The notes beneath the pieces are model-generated. The model did no database searches and was not told where the DNA came from. It saw nothing but the letters and a program-made list of their open reading frames with translations. Shown here in pieces: positions 28,701 through 37,342 of a stretch of DNA of 49,711 nt. The DNA is taken from positions 1 through 49,711 of the forward strand of contig NZ_FNHP01000015.1 of NCBI RefSeq assembly GCF_900103645.1, written 5' to 3'. Positions within the stretch are counted from its first letter, which is position 1, and every line of letters begins with the position of its first letter. The translations under genes and the position numbers were made by a program. Source of the stretch: Oryzisolibacter propanilivorax. GTDB taxonomy: Bacteria; Pseudomonadota; Gammaproteobacteria; Burkholderiales; Burkholderiaceae_C.

Positions 28701-30135
28701 AGGCGGCGTGCTGGCCCGGATCGTGGCCGATGCCCAGCTCGTCGCCGACGATCATGGAAGCGATTTCGGCGCGCAGCTCTTCCTTGGCGTACCCCTCGCT
28801 CCCGAACGGGTGCGCCAGGTCGCGGTCAAGGCGCGAAGCGTGGCCCGTCCAGTGGCCCAGCTCGTGCAGCGCGGTCGCGTAGTAGCGGTCGGAGCTGGGG
28901 AACTGGCCGCGCTCCGGCAGGGTGATGCTGTCGGTCGAAGGGCGGTAGAACGCCCGATCACCGGCGGCGTGGGTGATCGTCGCGCCCGAGGCTTTCAGGA
29001 TGTGCTCGGCGCGCTCGACGGCGTTCCAAGTCTGTTCCTTCTTCGGCTGGAGCGGCGGCAGGCCGTCGATCTGCTCGCCGTTGAACACGGTCGCAAAGAA
29101 CACGCGCGGCCGCTCCAGCATGACGGTTTCCTTGACCGGCTGGCCCTTCGCATCGAGGACGGGCCGGCCGCTGTCGTCCAGCTTGTCTTGCTCTTCGCTG
29201 AACTTCCAGTATTGAACCGGCGTGCCTTTCTCGCCCTTGCGAACCTGCGCGCCCACGGCGGCGGCCTGCTTGTAGGTCATCCAGCGCGCATCGCTGCGGC
29301 CCTGGGCCATCAGGTGGATGGCGTTGATCCCTTTGTACCGCTTGCCGGTGGTCGGGTTCATCGGCAGGTAGGCGTTGGGTTCGCCCGGCTCCCACGGCTT
29401 TTGCCACGGTGCGGTGCCGGCCTTGAGCTGCTCGATCAGCTTTTCGGCCACGACTTCGTGAAACGGCTTCTTCGGCTCCATGTTCTCGTCCCTTCGGAAT
29501 AGCTCGTTGAACTGAGGGAAGTTCTGCTGTGTCCGGGAACGGTCGCGCAGGCCCTGGGCGACCATGCACACGATGTTGTGCAGGTCGTCGGCCTGCATGG
29601 GCCGCACGCGGGCGATGCAGGTTTCCGTGAATGACTGTTGGCCGCGCTGCTGCACCTGGTCGGCGACCTGGTGCTGGCTCGGCTCGATGCCCTCGCAGTG
29701 CAGGGCAAACACTTCCTCGGCGCGCACGTCCAGGGACTGGCCGGCATAGCGCCGGTTCACGTCATCCCATAGCGGCTTGAGGGTGGGTTCGTTGCGGGCG
29801 GCCGCCAGGCCGTCCAGCAAGGCGCGCTTCTCGCCCGGCGCGAAGGTGTTGGCCCCGTAGTGGCCTAGCACCTCGTGCCGCAGCGTCATCAGTAGGTCGC
29901 CGGCGCTCTCGACGTTCTGCAAGGGCACGTCCACGCGGCCACGGTAGGCGCGGCCGGCGTGCAGCGTCTCCTTGGGCACGTAGCCGCCCTTCATGTCGGC
30001 CGGCACCTCGGCCGCTCGCGGCCCGTACAGCTCGGCCGCGTCCTCGCGGAACTTGTAGGCCAGCTCCAGCGCGCCGGGGTAGTCGCGGACGAAAGCCCGC
30101 GTCACCCCTTGCGCCTCGGCTTTCGTGATCGGCAT
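25789..30135 (-). CDS. traC: DNA primase TraC with ArdC-like and toprim domains
   Basis: 1448 residues, the R751 size (RK2 form 1061). Residues 1-215 carry a HEVLGH motif (87-92). About 219-520 resemble ArdC antirestriction proteins (PFHEVVAEKLIEQLKAGTAP; zinc motif HELGHWTGH near 423). Two DUF5710 repeats lie near 909-945 and 984-1020 (VPYKEKDEAKSLGARWD; VPYEQRNAAKAAGALWD). The C-terminal primase/toprim part has SEGYATA near 1240 and GDDDRH near 1290. An internal start at 29481 (Met219, AAGGGA upstream) would give a shorter form, as known for TraC. It primes the transferred strand and is sent to the recipient in this family. Confidence 0.94.
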   Translation of the reverse strand: MPITKAEAQGVTRAFVRDYPGALELAYKFREDAAELYGPRAAEVPADMKGGYVPKETLHAGRAYRGRVDVPLQNVESAGDLLMTLRHEVLGHYGANTFAPGEKRALLDGLAAARNEPTLKPLWDDVNRRYAGQSLDVRAEEVFALHCEGIEPSQHQVADQVQQRGQQSFTETCIARVRPMQADDLHNIVCMVAQGLRDRSRTQQNFPQFNELFRRDENMEPKKPFHEVVAEKLIEQLKAGTAPWQKPWEPGEPNAYLPMNPTTGKRYKGINAIHLMAQGRSDARWMTYKQAAAVGAQVRKGEKGTPVQYWKFSEEQDKLDDSGRPVLDAKGQPVKETVMLERPRVFFATVFNGEQIDGLPPLQPKKEQTWNAVERAEHILKASGATITHAAGDRAFYRPSTDSITLPERGQFPSSDRYYATALHELGHWTGHASRLDRDLAHPFGSEGYAKEELRAEIASMIVGDELGIGHDPGQHAAYVGSWIKALQDEPLEVFRAAADAEKIHDYVLAFEQKQVQEQDQQQSQAQDEAVAQALAVDIAEVLDNPDVSFSHYQAFQGDTLEDALRSRGLETVGSITGTDPEQFYAVAHDRLSPVFGIDPSHTDTDNAYLERKGLAQEFANMAEQLHLAQQLQQHGEQIVSSIDAEARWSDGQRIFAFHDQDGEPHQVRSLDELNNYAPDQLMALPALTQQQAAVADQEANMTPPTNDQAAALLAAHPADAVQGIEQAAAARRQLAAGEIDGQAFADATRQHLGVELPPDWSGELRIVGVAEQDGQTVDAAQAGIEPQAFQVYARKADAQFGEDAFAFVAGTRTEGQAEALTERLHLVDALGTDNQHERAAKLARVQEERVRRDPNATEEDISAAKEARKTAEASAMLNDSDAQRRAAELERQERERQQAQPQAEKPERQYINVPYKEKDEAKSLGARWDRQQQSWYVPPGTDAAPFAKWAQGAATAAVEPRSAQPAPEAQGEAQKPAQQAQQARQYLAVPYEQRNAAKAAGALWDKAAKSWYVGPRADAAKLERWKPENVQAQQGPAMTPREEFAEAMRSAGLFTGSNAQGDHPIMDGKRHRVPVEGGKKGALDGFYVGHLDGHPAGRIINNKTGTDITWKSKGYALSDQEKAKLQAEAAEKLAQRAVEQDKAQEATAQRVGRQMADLVPIEQPTPYLQAKGIQAQAGVMTDREGQKTYIPAFDAEGKQWTMQYIQEDGTKRFAKDSKKEGCFHPVGGMDALAAAPALVISEGYATAAQVAEAVGHATVAAFDSGNLEAVAKALHAKFPDKPIIIAGDDDRHLVMTHGNNPGREKAEAAAQAVGGKAIFPIFAPAENTYPRDLPAITPDSFKTHLRAEQRLADAAAGKVELAGDEAAKLKASMLSGAQIAALSTMKQHTDFNDLAHKSELGIEGVKRQIGAAISQVQRDEQQHQEQKHVEKKQQQIEQRPRRAARIG
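27538..27550. promoter_or_regulatory. KorB operator with one mismatch inside traC
   Basis: TTTAGCGGCTGAA, one base off the KorB consensus, within the traC reading frame. Binding is uncertain. Confidence 0.4.
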
Positions 30136-30138
30136 GGG

Positions 30139-30528
30139 TCAGCCCTCCGACGCCTTGCGCGCGGCGGCCTGGGCAACCGTCTCGCCGGGCCGCAGGTCGT
30201 ACAGCTCGCGGGCGTTCGTGGTGGTGATGAACGGCGGGATGTCGGCGCTCGGGCCTTCGTCGTCCAGGAATGCCGGCTCCAGCGCGCCATCGACTTCCAC
30301 CAGGTCGTCGCCGCTCGCGGCGGCGTCCTGCTCGGACAGCGCGTCCTCCACGAACGCGCCCACGCGCTCGGCTTCGTCGGGGTCGAACTCGACCTGGAAG
30401 CCGGGCGTCAGCGCGTCGGCCATCTTCTCGCGCACGGCCTCGCGGCCGGCGGCGTCGTCGTCAACCGGCGGCAGGACGGCCAGCGGCTCGTCGTGGGCGG
30501 CGGTGTTGGTGGTGGTTTGCTCGTTCAT
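30139..30528 (-). CDS. traD: TraD, small acidic transfer protein
   Basis: 129 residues, strongly acidic ([24 protein letters not shown] stretches) and ending ARKASEG. It lies three bases before traC and 21 bases after traE. In RK2, TraD is a small protein of unknown function and not essential. Confidence 0.85.
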   Translation of the reverse strand: MNEQTTTNTAAHDEPLAVLPPVDDDAAGREAVREKMADALTPGFQVEFDPDEAERVGAFVEDALSEQDAAASGDDLVEVDGALEPAFLDDEGPSADIPPFITTTNARELYDLRPGETVAQAAARKASEG

Positions 30529-30549
30529 GGTCGATCTCCTTCGCTGTGG

Positions 30550-32613
30550 TCATTCGGATGCCGGGCCGTTGCGGCCCTTGCTGTAGTCGGGCCGACCCTT
30601 GAGGTCGGGGTAGGTCTGCTTGCATGTGGGGAAGTTGCTGCAACCCCACCAGAATTGCCCCTTCTTCTTGCTCGGCCGGCGCGACAAGCCGCTGCCGCAG
30701 GCCATGCACTTGTGAAGGGATGACACCGGCGCGGCTTCCTTGCCGCCGGCGATGGTCACGGCTCCGCTGTTGGCCTTCGCCACCTGGTCGCGGATGAACG
30801 TCTCTTGCTTCGTGATGAAGGCGTCCAGGGCGGCCGTGCCCTGCTCGACGCCTTTCAGCATCCGCTCGTAGAGCGCGGTCAGCACCGGGCTTTTCACAAC
30901 CTCGGGCAGCGCGTCGATGACGCTGCGGCCGAGGGTCGTGCTGATGATCTGCTTGCCTTTGACGGCCAGGAACTCGCGCCGCTTCAACTCGGAAATGATC
31001 GACGCACGGGTGGCCGACGTGCCGATGCCGTCGCCCTCGCGCAGCATCTTCTTGTGCTCGGCATCGCTGACGAACTTGTGGATGTTCTCCATCGCGCGGA
31101 TCAGCGTGCCCTCGGTAAAGCGCGCTGGCGGCTTCGTCTTGGCGTCCTTGCGGGTGGCGTCCGTGCAGGTCACGGCGTCGCCCTGGGCCATCGACGGCAG
31201 GGCCTGCGTGCCGCTGTCGTCGTCCTCGTCCTTCTCGCCTTCCTCGTCGGCCTGGCTGTACACGTCACGCCAGCCGTTGCGCGTGACTACCTTGCCGCTC
31301 GCGGCGAAGTTCTCGCCCGCGATCTCGACGCCCACGGTGGTCTGCATGTACTCGTGCAGCGGGTAGAACTGCGCCAGGTAGGCGCGCACGATCAGGTCGT
31401 AGATGTTGCGCTCGCGCTCGCTGAGGGCGGCCTTGCTGCCCTTCTGCATGGTCGGCACGATGCCGTGGTGCGCGGTGATCTTCGAGTCGTCCCACGTCTT
31501 GGACTTGATACGCGGATCGGCACCATCGACCAGGCCGGCCAGTTCGGGGTTGACGTGCTTGATCGCCTCCAGCACGCGCGGCGCGTCGGCGTGCTGCGAC
31601 TCCGGCAGGTAGGCGCAGTCGGTGCGCGGGTACGAGGTCAGCTTGTGCGTCTCGTAGAGCGCCTGGCAGGTGTTCAGCACGTCCTCGGCGCTGTAGCCGA
31701 ACTTGGCCGAGGCCAGTGCCGTAATGTCGGACAGGGCGAAGGCCAGCGGCTGGTTCTGCTTCTTGGCCTCCTGTTTGTACGCGGCGATGGTGCCCGGCTG
31801 GCCCTTGACGGCGGCCACCAGGGCGTCGGCGACGGCGGTATCGACAAGGCGGCCTTCGCTGTCCAGACCGGCTTGATCCTCCTTCGCCTTCCATGCGGCG
31901 GCGAAGCTGCCGCCGGCGTGCTGCACCACCGCCCGGATGGTGTGGTACGGCACGGCCTTGAATGCCTCGATCTCGCGGTCGCGGGCGACCACGAGGGCCA
32001 GCGTCGGCGTCTGCACGCGGCCCACGGTCAGCAGGGCGCGCGAGCCGCCGCGCTGCGCGCGCAGCGTGTACGCGCGGCTGAGGTTCATGCCGATCAGCCA
32101 GTCGGCGCGCTGCCGCCCGCGTGCAGCGTCGGCCCAGCCTGCATAGGTGGTGTTCTCCTTCAACGCGGCCAGGCCGCGCTTGACGGAAACGGAGTCCTGC
32201 GCGCTCACCCAAAAGCGGCGCACCGGCTTGCTGTTGCGGAAGTGCTCCAGCACTTCGTCAACCAGCAACTGGCCTTCGCGGTCGGGGTCGCCGGCGTTGA
32301 CGATCTCCTTGGCCTCCTTGAGCAGCTTGCCGATCACGGCGAGCTGCTTCTTCGCGTCGTCCTTGGGCTTGAGAATCCAGCTCTCGGGGATGATGGGCAG
32401 CTCATCGACGCGCCAGACCTTCTTGCCGGACTGGCCGCGCGGCACGTCATCGGGCGTGTACTCGTCGGGGTCGGCCTGTTCGAGCATGTGCCCGAAGCAC
32501 CAGGTCACTTTGTCGGTGCCGCACTCGATGAAGCCGTCGCCCTTGCCGGTCGCGCCCAGCTCGCCGGCGATGGCCTTGGCGACGGACGGCTTTTCTGCGA
32601 TGAAAAGGCGCAT
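30550..32613 (-). CDS. traE: Topoisomerase III-like protein TraE
   Basis: 687 residues. An N-terminal toprim domain (MRLFIAEKPSVAKAIAGELG; GDPDREGQLL near 110) is followed by the active-site tyrosine in LTSYPRTDCAYLPE near 328. A C-terminal four-Cys zinc module (CMACGSGL ... WGCSNFPTC) ends the protein. Type IA topoisomerase, probably decatenating or processing plasmid DNA during transfer. It is dispensable for RK2 transfer in Escherichia coli as far as I recall. Confidence 0.95.
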   Translation of the reverse strand: MRLFIAEKPSVAKAIAGELGATGKGDGFIECGTDKVTWCFGHMLEQADPDEYTPDDVPRGQSGKKVWRVDELPIIPESWILKPKDDAKKQLAVIGKLLKEAKEIVNAGDPDREGQLLVDEVLEHFRNSKPVRRFWVSAQDSVSVKRGLAALKENTTYAGWADAARGRQRADWLIGMNLSRAYTLRAQRGGSRALLTVGRVQTPTLALVVARDREIEAFKAVPYHTIRAVVQHAGGSFAAAWKAKEDQAGLDSEGRLVDTAVADALVAAVKGQPGTIAAYKQEAKKQNQPLAFALSDITALASAKFGYSAEDVLNTCQALYETHKLTSYPRTDCAYLPESQHADAPRVLEAIKHVNPELAGLVDGADPRIKSKTWDDSKITAHHGIVPTMQKGSKAALSERERNIYDLIVRAYLAQFYPLHEYMQTTVGVEIAGENFAASGKVVTRNGWRDVYSQADEEGEKDEDDDSGTQALPSMAQGDAVTCTDATRKDAKTKPPARFTEGTLIRAMENIHKFVSDAEHKKMLREGDGIGTSATRASIISELKRREFLAVKGKQIISTTLGRSVIDALPEVVKSPVLTALYERMLKGVEQGTAALDAFITKQETFIRDQVAKANSGAVTIAGGKEAAPVSSLHKCMACGSGLSRRPSKKKGQFWWGCSNFPTCKQTYPDLKGRPDYSKGRNGPASE

Positions 32614-32624
32614 GGTGTGTCTCC

Positions 32625-33161
32625 CTACCAGGTGATGACCGGACGGATCACGGTCTTGATTTGCGAACGATTGATCGGGCCGAAGTAGCGGCCGTCGAAG
32701 GATGTGGCGCTCACGTCCGACATAAGCAGCACCTCGGAATTGCCGAGCGTGTAGCTGTTGGACTGATAGCGCGGCAGCGGCCGACCGGCCTTGTCGGCCT
32801 TGATCGGCGCGCTGAGGGGCAGCAGCTCGCCGTTGACGCGCACGCCGTCATCGGCGACGGCGACGGCATCGTCTTTAGCGGCTAAAACGCGCTTCATCAT
32901 GTAGCCGTAGCCGCCCTGGCAGAAGCCGGCCCCGATGTAGCCCCTCTCCTTGGCGTCATCGAACACGCCGAGCTGCGGCGGGCAGAAGAGGACGTAGGCC
33001 CCCTTCTCCACCGGCGCGCTGCTCGTCCAGTACAGGCCGACCGGAATGCTCTTGGTGGTGTTCACGCGGGCACCGGCGGCATAGCCGCCGGCGGCCAGCA
33101 GCAGGGCGGCCACGCCCGCGATGACGACGCCTGCCGCGATGCGTTTCAGGATGCGGCTCAT
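32625..33161 (-). CDS. traF: TraF, pilin-processing peptidase and cyclase
   Basis: 178 residues from the ATG at 33161, which overlaps the traG stop (ATGA). S26 signal-peptidase fold with the Ser/Lys dyad: Ser38 in TTKSIPVG and Lys90 in MMKRVLAA. In RK2, TraF removes the last four residues of TrbC and joins its ends. The TrbC here keeps the same cut site. A perfect KorB operator (32874-32886) lies inside the gene. Confidence 0.95.
   Translation of the reverse strand: MSRILKRIAAGVVIAGVAALLLAAGGYAAGARVNTTKSIPVGLYWTSSAPVEKGAYVLFCPPQLGVFDDAKERGYIGAGFCQGGYGYMMKRVLAAKDDAVAVADDGVRVNGELLPLSAPIKADKAGRPLPRYQSNSYTLGNSEVLLMSDVSATSFDGRYFGPINRSQIKTVIRPVITW
32874..32886. promoter_or_regulatory. KorB operator inside traF
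   Basis: TTTAGCGGCTAAA, perfect, encoding part of RVLAAKDD next to the catalytic lysine of TraF. Confidence 0.9.
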
Positions 33162-35071
33162 ATCGTGATGCCCTCCCCTTCCGTCTCGGCCTGTGCGACG
33201 GCGCGCAGGCGGTCGCTGACCTTGGGCGCAGGGATCGCGGCGCGTGCCGAGAACACTGGGTCTTTGAAGTACAGGGGTTGCTTGCCGTAGATCGCCGGGT
33301 AGCCCGCGACGTAGATCACCATGTCGCCGGCTTCTTCGATCTCGCCCTGGGCGTTCTTCTTTGGCCCCGGCATGCGCAGGCATTCGTCGGGCGTCAGCAA
33401 GGGCCGCTGCACTTCCTGGTAAGTGCGCGACACCTGGCCCAGCATCGCCGCCGTGCGGCGGCCGCTGGTCGTGATCTGCTCCTTCACCACGGTGGTCTGC
33501 CCGGTGAGGCGGGACAGGTGTTCGGCCGTCTCGACGCGGTTGGGCGGGTAGGCGTTCTGCACGTGGCAGTTCGACGTGATGCTTTCGTCGTGGCCGTAGC
33601 CCGTCTCGCGGCTCTTGAGCTGGTTAATGTCCTGGCAGATGAGGTAGCACTTGATGCCGTAGCCGGCCACGAAGGCCAGCGACTCTTGCATGATCTCCAG
33701 CTTCCCGAGGCTCGGGAACTCGTCCAGCATCATCAAGAGCCGGTGCTTGTAGTGCGCCACCGGCCGGCCGCCCTCGAAGTCCATCTTGTCGGCCAGCAGG
33801 CGCACGATCATGTTCACCATGACGCGCACCAGCGGCCGCAGGCGGGCCTTATCGTTGGGCTGGGTGACAATGTAGAGGCTTACCGGGTCGTCCTCGTGCA
33901 TCAACTGCTTGATGCGGAAGTCCGACCGGCTGACGTTGCGGGCCACCACGGGGTCGCGGTACAGGGCCAGGTACGACTTGGCCGTGGACAGCACCGATCC
34001 GGCTTCTTCCTCGGGCCGATCCATCATGTCGCGGGCCGCCGAGCCGATGGCGTGATGGTTCTGGCCGTCTACGTGCCCGTAGGTCGCCATTTCCATCCAA
34101 AGCTCGCCAATGTCCCGGTTCGGGTCGGCCAGCATCGCATCGACGGACGGCAGCGTGGCGGTGCCGCCATCGTCCTTGGCCTTGTACAGCGCGTGCAGGA
34201 TCACGCCGACCAGGAGCGCGAAGGCGGTCTTCTGCCAGTGCGAGTCCAGGCCCTTGCCGTCCGGGTCAACGATCAGCGTGGCAAGGTTCTGCACGTCACC
34301 CACCTCGTATTCGGTGCCGAGGCGGATTTCGTCCAGCGGATTCCAGCAGACGCCGCCCGAGGTGCTGGCCGGCTCGAAGCGCAGCACCTTGTTCTTGGCG
34401 TGCTTCTGCCGCCAGCCGGCGGTCAAGGCCCACAACTCGCCCTTCAAGTCGGTGATGACGCTGCTCGCGCCCCACGACAGCAGCGTGGGCACCACCAGGC
34501 CGACGCCCTTGCCCGAGCGCGTGGGCGCGTAGGTCAGCACGTGCTCGGGGCCGCTGTGCCGCAGGTAGAAGAAATTGCCGTCCTTGTCCTGCCAGCCGCC
34601 CACGTACACGCCGGTAGCCGTGGGTGCGGCCTTGCCGGTGACGATCTCCAGGACGTTGCGCTCGCGTGGCAGCAGGCCGGCCGCCTGAATGTCCTTCTTC
34701 TCGGCCCAGCGGGCCGAGCCGTGCAGGTACTCGTTCGCCTTCGAGCTGTTGGACGTGACGACCTTCGCCACGGCCACGCCCAGCAGGCCCACGGTCGAAA
34801 CCAGCATCCCCATGCTGCCGGCCTTCATGATCTCGTCCGGGTACTGGCTGTACCACTTGTACGTCCAGTGCAGGATCGACCAGGGCGCGTACACGTGGCC
34901 CACGTTGGGGCCGAGGGTCGCGTGATAGGCGAACGTGTGGGCGAAGAACTGCGTCGCGGCCTGGAGGCCGCCGACCATCGAGGCCGCGCCCAGCACCGGC
35001 AGCAGCTTGCTCGGCTTCGGTTTGGCGGTTCGGACTTGCGGCCCTACCGCGTTGTTCATCTTGATCTTCAT
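33158..35071 (-). CDS. traG: Coupling protein TraG (VirD4 family)
   Basis: 637 residues. Two N-terminal membrane segments are followed by Walker A PTRSGKGVG near 180-190 and Walker B LLMMLDEFPSLG near 445-455. Hexameric ATPase that brings the TraI-bound strand to the Trb channel. It begins after the traI stop with a four-base overlap. A TrbA-type promoter near 35269-35298 probably serves traGFEDC. Confidence 0.96.
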   Translation of the reverse strand: MKIKMNNAVGPQVRTAKPKPSKLLPVLGAASMVGGLQAATQFFAHTFAYHATLGPNVGHVYAPWSILHWTYKWYSQYPDEIMKAGSMGMLVSTVGLLGVAVAKVVTSNSSKANEYLHGSARWAEKKDIQAAGLLPRERNVLEIVTGKAAPTATGVYVGGWQDKDGNFFYLRHSGPEHVLTYAPTRSGKGVGLVVPTLLSWGASSVITDLKGELWALTAGWRQKHAKNKVLRFEPASTSGGVCWNPLDEIRLGTEYEVGDVQNLATLIVDPDGKGLDSHWQKTAFALLVGVILHALYKAKDDGGTATLPSVDAMLADPNRDIGELWMEMATYGHVDGQNHHAIGSAARDMMDRPEEEAGSVLSTAKSYLALYRDPVVARNVSRSDFRIKQLMHEDDPVSLYIVTQPNDKARLRPLVRVMVNMIVRLLADKMDFEGGRPVAHYKHRLLMMLDEFPSLGKLEIMQESLAFVAGYGIKCYLICQDINQLKSRETGYGHDESITSNCHVQNAYPPNRVETAEHLSRLTGQTTVVKEQITTSGRRTAAMLGQVSRTYQEVQRPLLTPDECLRMPGPKKNAQGEIEEAGDMVIYVAGYPAIYGKQPLYFKDPVFSARAAIPAPKVSDRLRAVAQAETEGEGITI

Positions 35072-37308
35072 CTACTCCTTCCTTTCGACGTTTTGATGGA
35101 GCCTTTCGCGGTGATCGAGACGGCATCGCCGACCGCGATGCGCGTCAAGCGCCGGGCCGTGGCCTGGTCGATGGGCATAACCATGACCTCATCACCTCGT
35201 TTCAAGAGGGCCAGCGCCTGGCCCTCGATAGTCCTGGTGCCCTGGAACGTGAGCGCACCATCACCGGCAGTATATCGGGAATGCTTCGGTATATCGAAAC
35301 CTTTTAGGCGCTTTGCCTCGCGTTCGGCGATGTACTTGTCGGCGGCGGCGACGCCCGGCGGCGTCTGGCCTACTCCTGTTCCTGGCCGAGAAATTCCCCG
35401 TCGCAGTGCGTGATCTGGTTGGGTTCCTTGCTGCTCCACGTGACGAGGAACATCACGCGGCAATAGCACTTCACTTCCGCCGGCGATGCGAACCACACCG
35501 AGTTCGGACAGTGCTCGCAAACGGTGCTGGCTTTGGGGCGGCGGTTTTCTTCCAAGGCGTCCAACGTCGGGCTTCCGGTGGACGGTGGCGGCGTGAAGGC
35601 CGGCGTCGGCGCGGTCGCCTCGGCCGGCGGCTGGCCGGCCGTCGCCTGCTCGGGCGACGGCTGCGGCTCCGGTAGCGTGCTGGTCGGCAGCGGGCCGCTG
35701 TCCAGGGCCGCCAGCGCCGCGTCCAGTTCGTCCTCGATGCTCTGGTCTTTCGGTTCGCTCATGGGTGTTCTCCTTGTTCAAAAGCGCCTGCCGCCGGCTC
35801 TCAAGAGCCGGATCGGTGAAGGTGATGGGTAGCTGGGAATCGACGGCGGCGCGGATCATCTGCGCCTTGAACTCCACCGTGCCGTTGACGGTGATGCGGT
35901 TGCCGTAGCGTTGCATCGCCAGGCGCAGGGCTTCTTGCAGCCCTTCGCGCGTGGCCTCGCGGGAGACTTGCAGGCGGTCACCGTCATCGCGCACGGCGCT
36001 CATGCCGGCGCGGAAGATGATCGTCCCCTTCTTCGTGATGTTGTCCACCGCCGGCGCGTGGCCGGGCTTCGCCTGGCCCTCGCCCCGGATGGTGTTGCCC
36101 TTGAGGCCCTGGGCCGCCTCGCGGGCGCGCAGGGCGGCCAGGGCGTCGGCGCCGCCGTGCTGCGCCTCCTTCTTGAGCCAGTCGGCCCACGTGCGCCGGC
36201 TGTGCTCGGCGTAGAGGGCCGTGCGCTCCTGCTGGAACTGCTTGTTGATCGCCTGGAGTTCGCTGCGCAGGGCCTTGCTCGCCTGGGCGTACAGCAGCTT
36301 CTTGTTCGCGCGGCCCTCGCCGACCACCTTAATCGTGGCGCGGCGCAGGCGGTTCGACCTCTTGGCCGCCTCGATCAGCCGATCCTTGCGATGCCGGGCG
36401 CGCTCCAGGGCCTGGGCGCGCGCCGTGGTCAAGCTCTGCTGCTCGGCCTTGTACTTCGCGTACAGCTCCACGGTGTTGACGCGAAGGCGGATGGGGTCTT
36501 TGCGGTACTGCCGCTTCGCGGTGGTTTGCGCCTGCCGTTCGGGCGAAGCCTCGAACGGGCCAAGCCGCGCCTCCAGGCTCGGCTTGGAAAGGTCGCGGGC
36601 TACTGTGCTCGCCTTCACCATCGTTCCGTCGCCGGCCTCGAACACGAGGCCATTGGCGCGGACGCGCAGCTCCATTCCGTTGTCCCGCATGACCTGGTGC
36701 AGTTCCTGCCAGGACTGCGCGCCCTTGATCTCGTCCAGGCACTCGCGCTTGATCCAGCCGACCAGGCTTTCAACGCCGGCATGCCGCTCCATGTCGGCGG
36801 CCCGGCCCTCCGCGCCGCGCTTGCGCGGCTCGTGGTTGTCGCGCTCCAGGCCGTAGTCGCGCTCCAGGGCCGTGCAGAGTTCCGCCAGCGCCCGGTGCGG
36901 GTAGTACGGCTCGTGCATCGTGTGCCGCGTCGGGTGAATCTTGTTGATGGCGATGTGGATGTGCAGGTTGTCGGTGTCGTTGTGGACGGCACTGATTCGC
37001 TGATGCTCGCCATAACCCAGCCCGACGCAGATGCGTTCCTCAATCGCGCGCAAGGTGTCGGCGCTGGGCTGCTCGCCGGCCCGGAAGCTGACGATCAGGT
37101 GGTAGGTCTTGTCGCCCTTCGCGCGGGTGTTCGTGTGCTGGGTCGCCAGCACCTCCGTGATGGCGTCCTGGATGGAACCGGCTTCGCAGTTCGTCGCCTG
37201 CACGTGGCCCAGCCGGTGGTCTTTGCTTTGGGCGTCGGTGATGTAGTTCGCCAGGCCCGCGAAGTCGCTCTTGCCAAGCGAGCGCATCGGCACGTGCTTG
37301 GCGATCAT
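35068..37308 (-). CDS. traI: Relaxase TraI (MOBP)
   Basis: 746 residues. The three RK2 catalytic motifs fall at the same numbers: Tyr22 (GLANYI), Ser74 (LIVSF) and His116 in NLHIHIAIN. TraI cuts oriT, stays bound to the 5' end and pilots the strand to the recipient. The C-terminal part shares DNA with traH in another frame, and its tail holds the likely traG promoter. The start is preceded by a KorB operator at 37326-37338. Confidence 0.96.
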   Translation of the reverse strand: MIAKHVPMRSLGKSDFAGLANYITDAQSKDHRLGHVQATNCEAGSIQDAITEVLATQHTNTRAKGDKTYHLIVSFRAGEQPSADTLRAIEERICVGLGYGEHQRISAVHNDTDNLHIHIAINKIHPTRHTMHEPYYPHRALAELCTALERDYGLERDNHEPRKRGAEGRAADMERHAGVESLVGWIKRECLDEIKGAQSWQELHQVMRDNGMELRVRANGLVFEAGDGTMVKASTVARDLSKPSLEARLGPFEASPERQAQTTAKRQYRKDPIRLRVNTVELYAKYKAEQQSLTTARAQALERARHRKDRLIEAAKRSNRLRRATIKVVGEGRANKKLLYAQASKALRSELQAINKQFQQERTALYAEHSRRTWADWLKKEAQHGGADALAALRAREAAQGLKGNTIRGEGQAKPGHAPAVDNITKKGTIIFRAGMSAVRDDGDRLQVSREATREGLQEALRLAMQRYGNRITVNGTVEFKAQMIRAAVDSQLPITFTDPALESRRQALLNKENTHERTERPEHRGRTGRGAGGPGQRPAADQHATGAAAVARAGDGRPAAGRGDRADAGLHAATVHRKPDVGRLGRKPPPQSQHRLRALSELGVVRIAGGSEVLLPRDVPRHVEQQGTQPDHALRRGISRPGTGVGQTPPGVAAADKYIAEREAKRLKGFDIPKHSRYTAGDGALTFQGTRTIEGQALALLKRGDEVMVMPIDQATARRLTRIAVGDAVSITAKGSIKTSKGRSR
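35269..35298 (-). promoter_or_regulatory. Candidate traG promoter with paired TrbA-like sites
   Basis: Minus strand: TATACT (35269-35274) with a weak -35 (TCGATA) 17 bases upstream. TTCGGTATATCGAA (35285-35298) and CAGTATATCGGG (35269-35280) resemble the TrbA-like site before trbB. It lies in the 3' part of traI, about 200 bases before traG. Confidence 0.6.
35370..35762 (-). CDS. traH: TraH, acidic relaxosome protein nested in traI
   Basis: 130 residues, read in a different frame fully inside traI. Acidic start (MSEPKDQSIEDELDAALAAL), Pro/Ala-rich middle and a Cys-containing end (CEHCPNSV, CYCRVMF). In RK2 the 119-residue TraH stabilises the TraI-TraJ-oriT complex. Codon-level constraint on two frames should be visible in an alignment. 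Confidence 0.88.
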   Translation of the reverse strand: MSEPKDQSIEDELDAALAALDSGPLPTSTLPEPQPSPEQATAGQPPAEATAPTPAFTPPPSTGSPTLDALEENRRPKASTVCEHCPNSVWFASPAEVKCYCRVMFLVTWSSKEPNQITHCDGEFLGQEQE

Positions 37309-37325
37309 GGCCGCCCCTCCGGCTT

Positions 37326-37338
37326 TTTAGCCGCTAAA
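37326..37338. promoter_or_regulatory. KorB operator between traJ and traI
   Basis: TTTAGCCGCTAAA, perfect, in the 34-base gap before the traI start. Confidence 0.9.
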
Positions 37339-37342
37339 GAAG

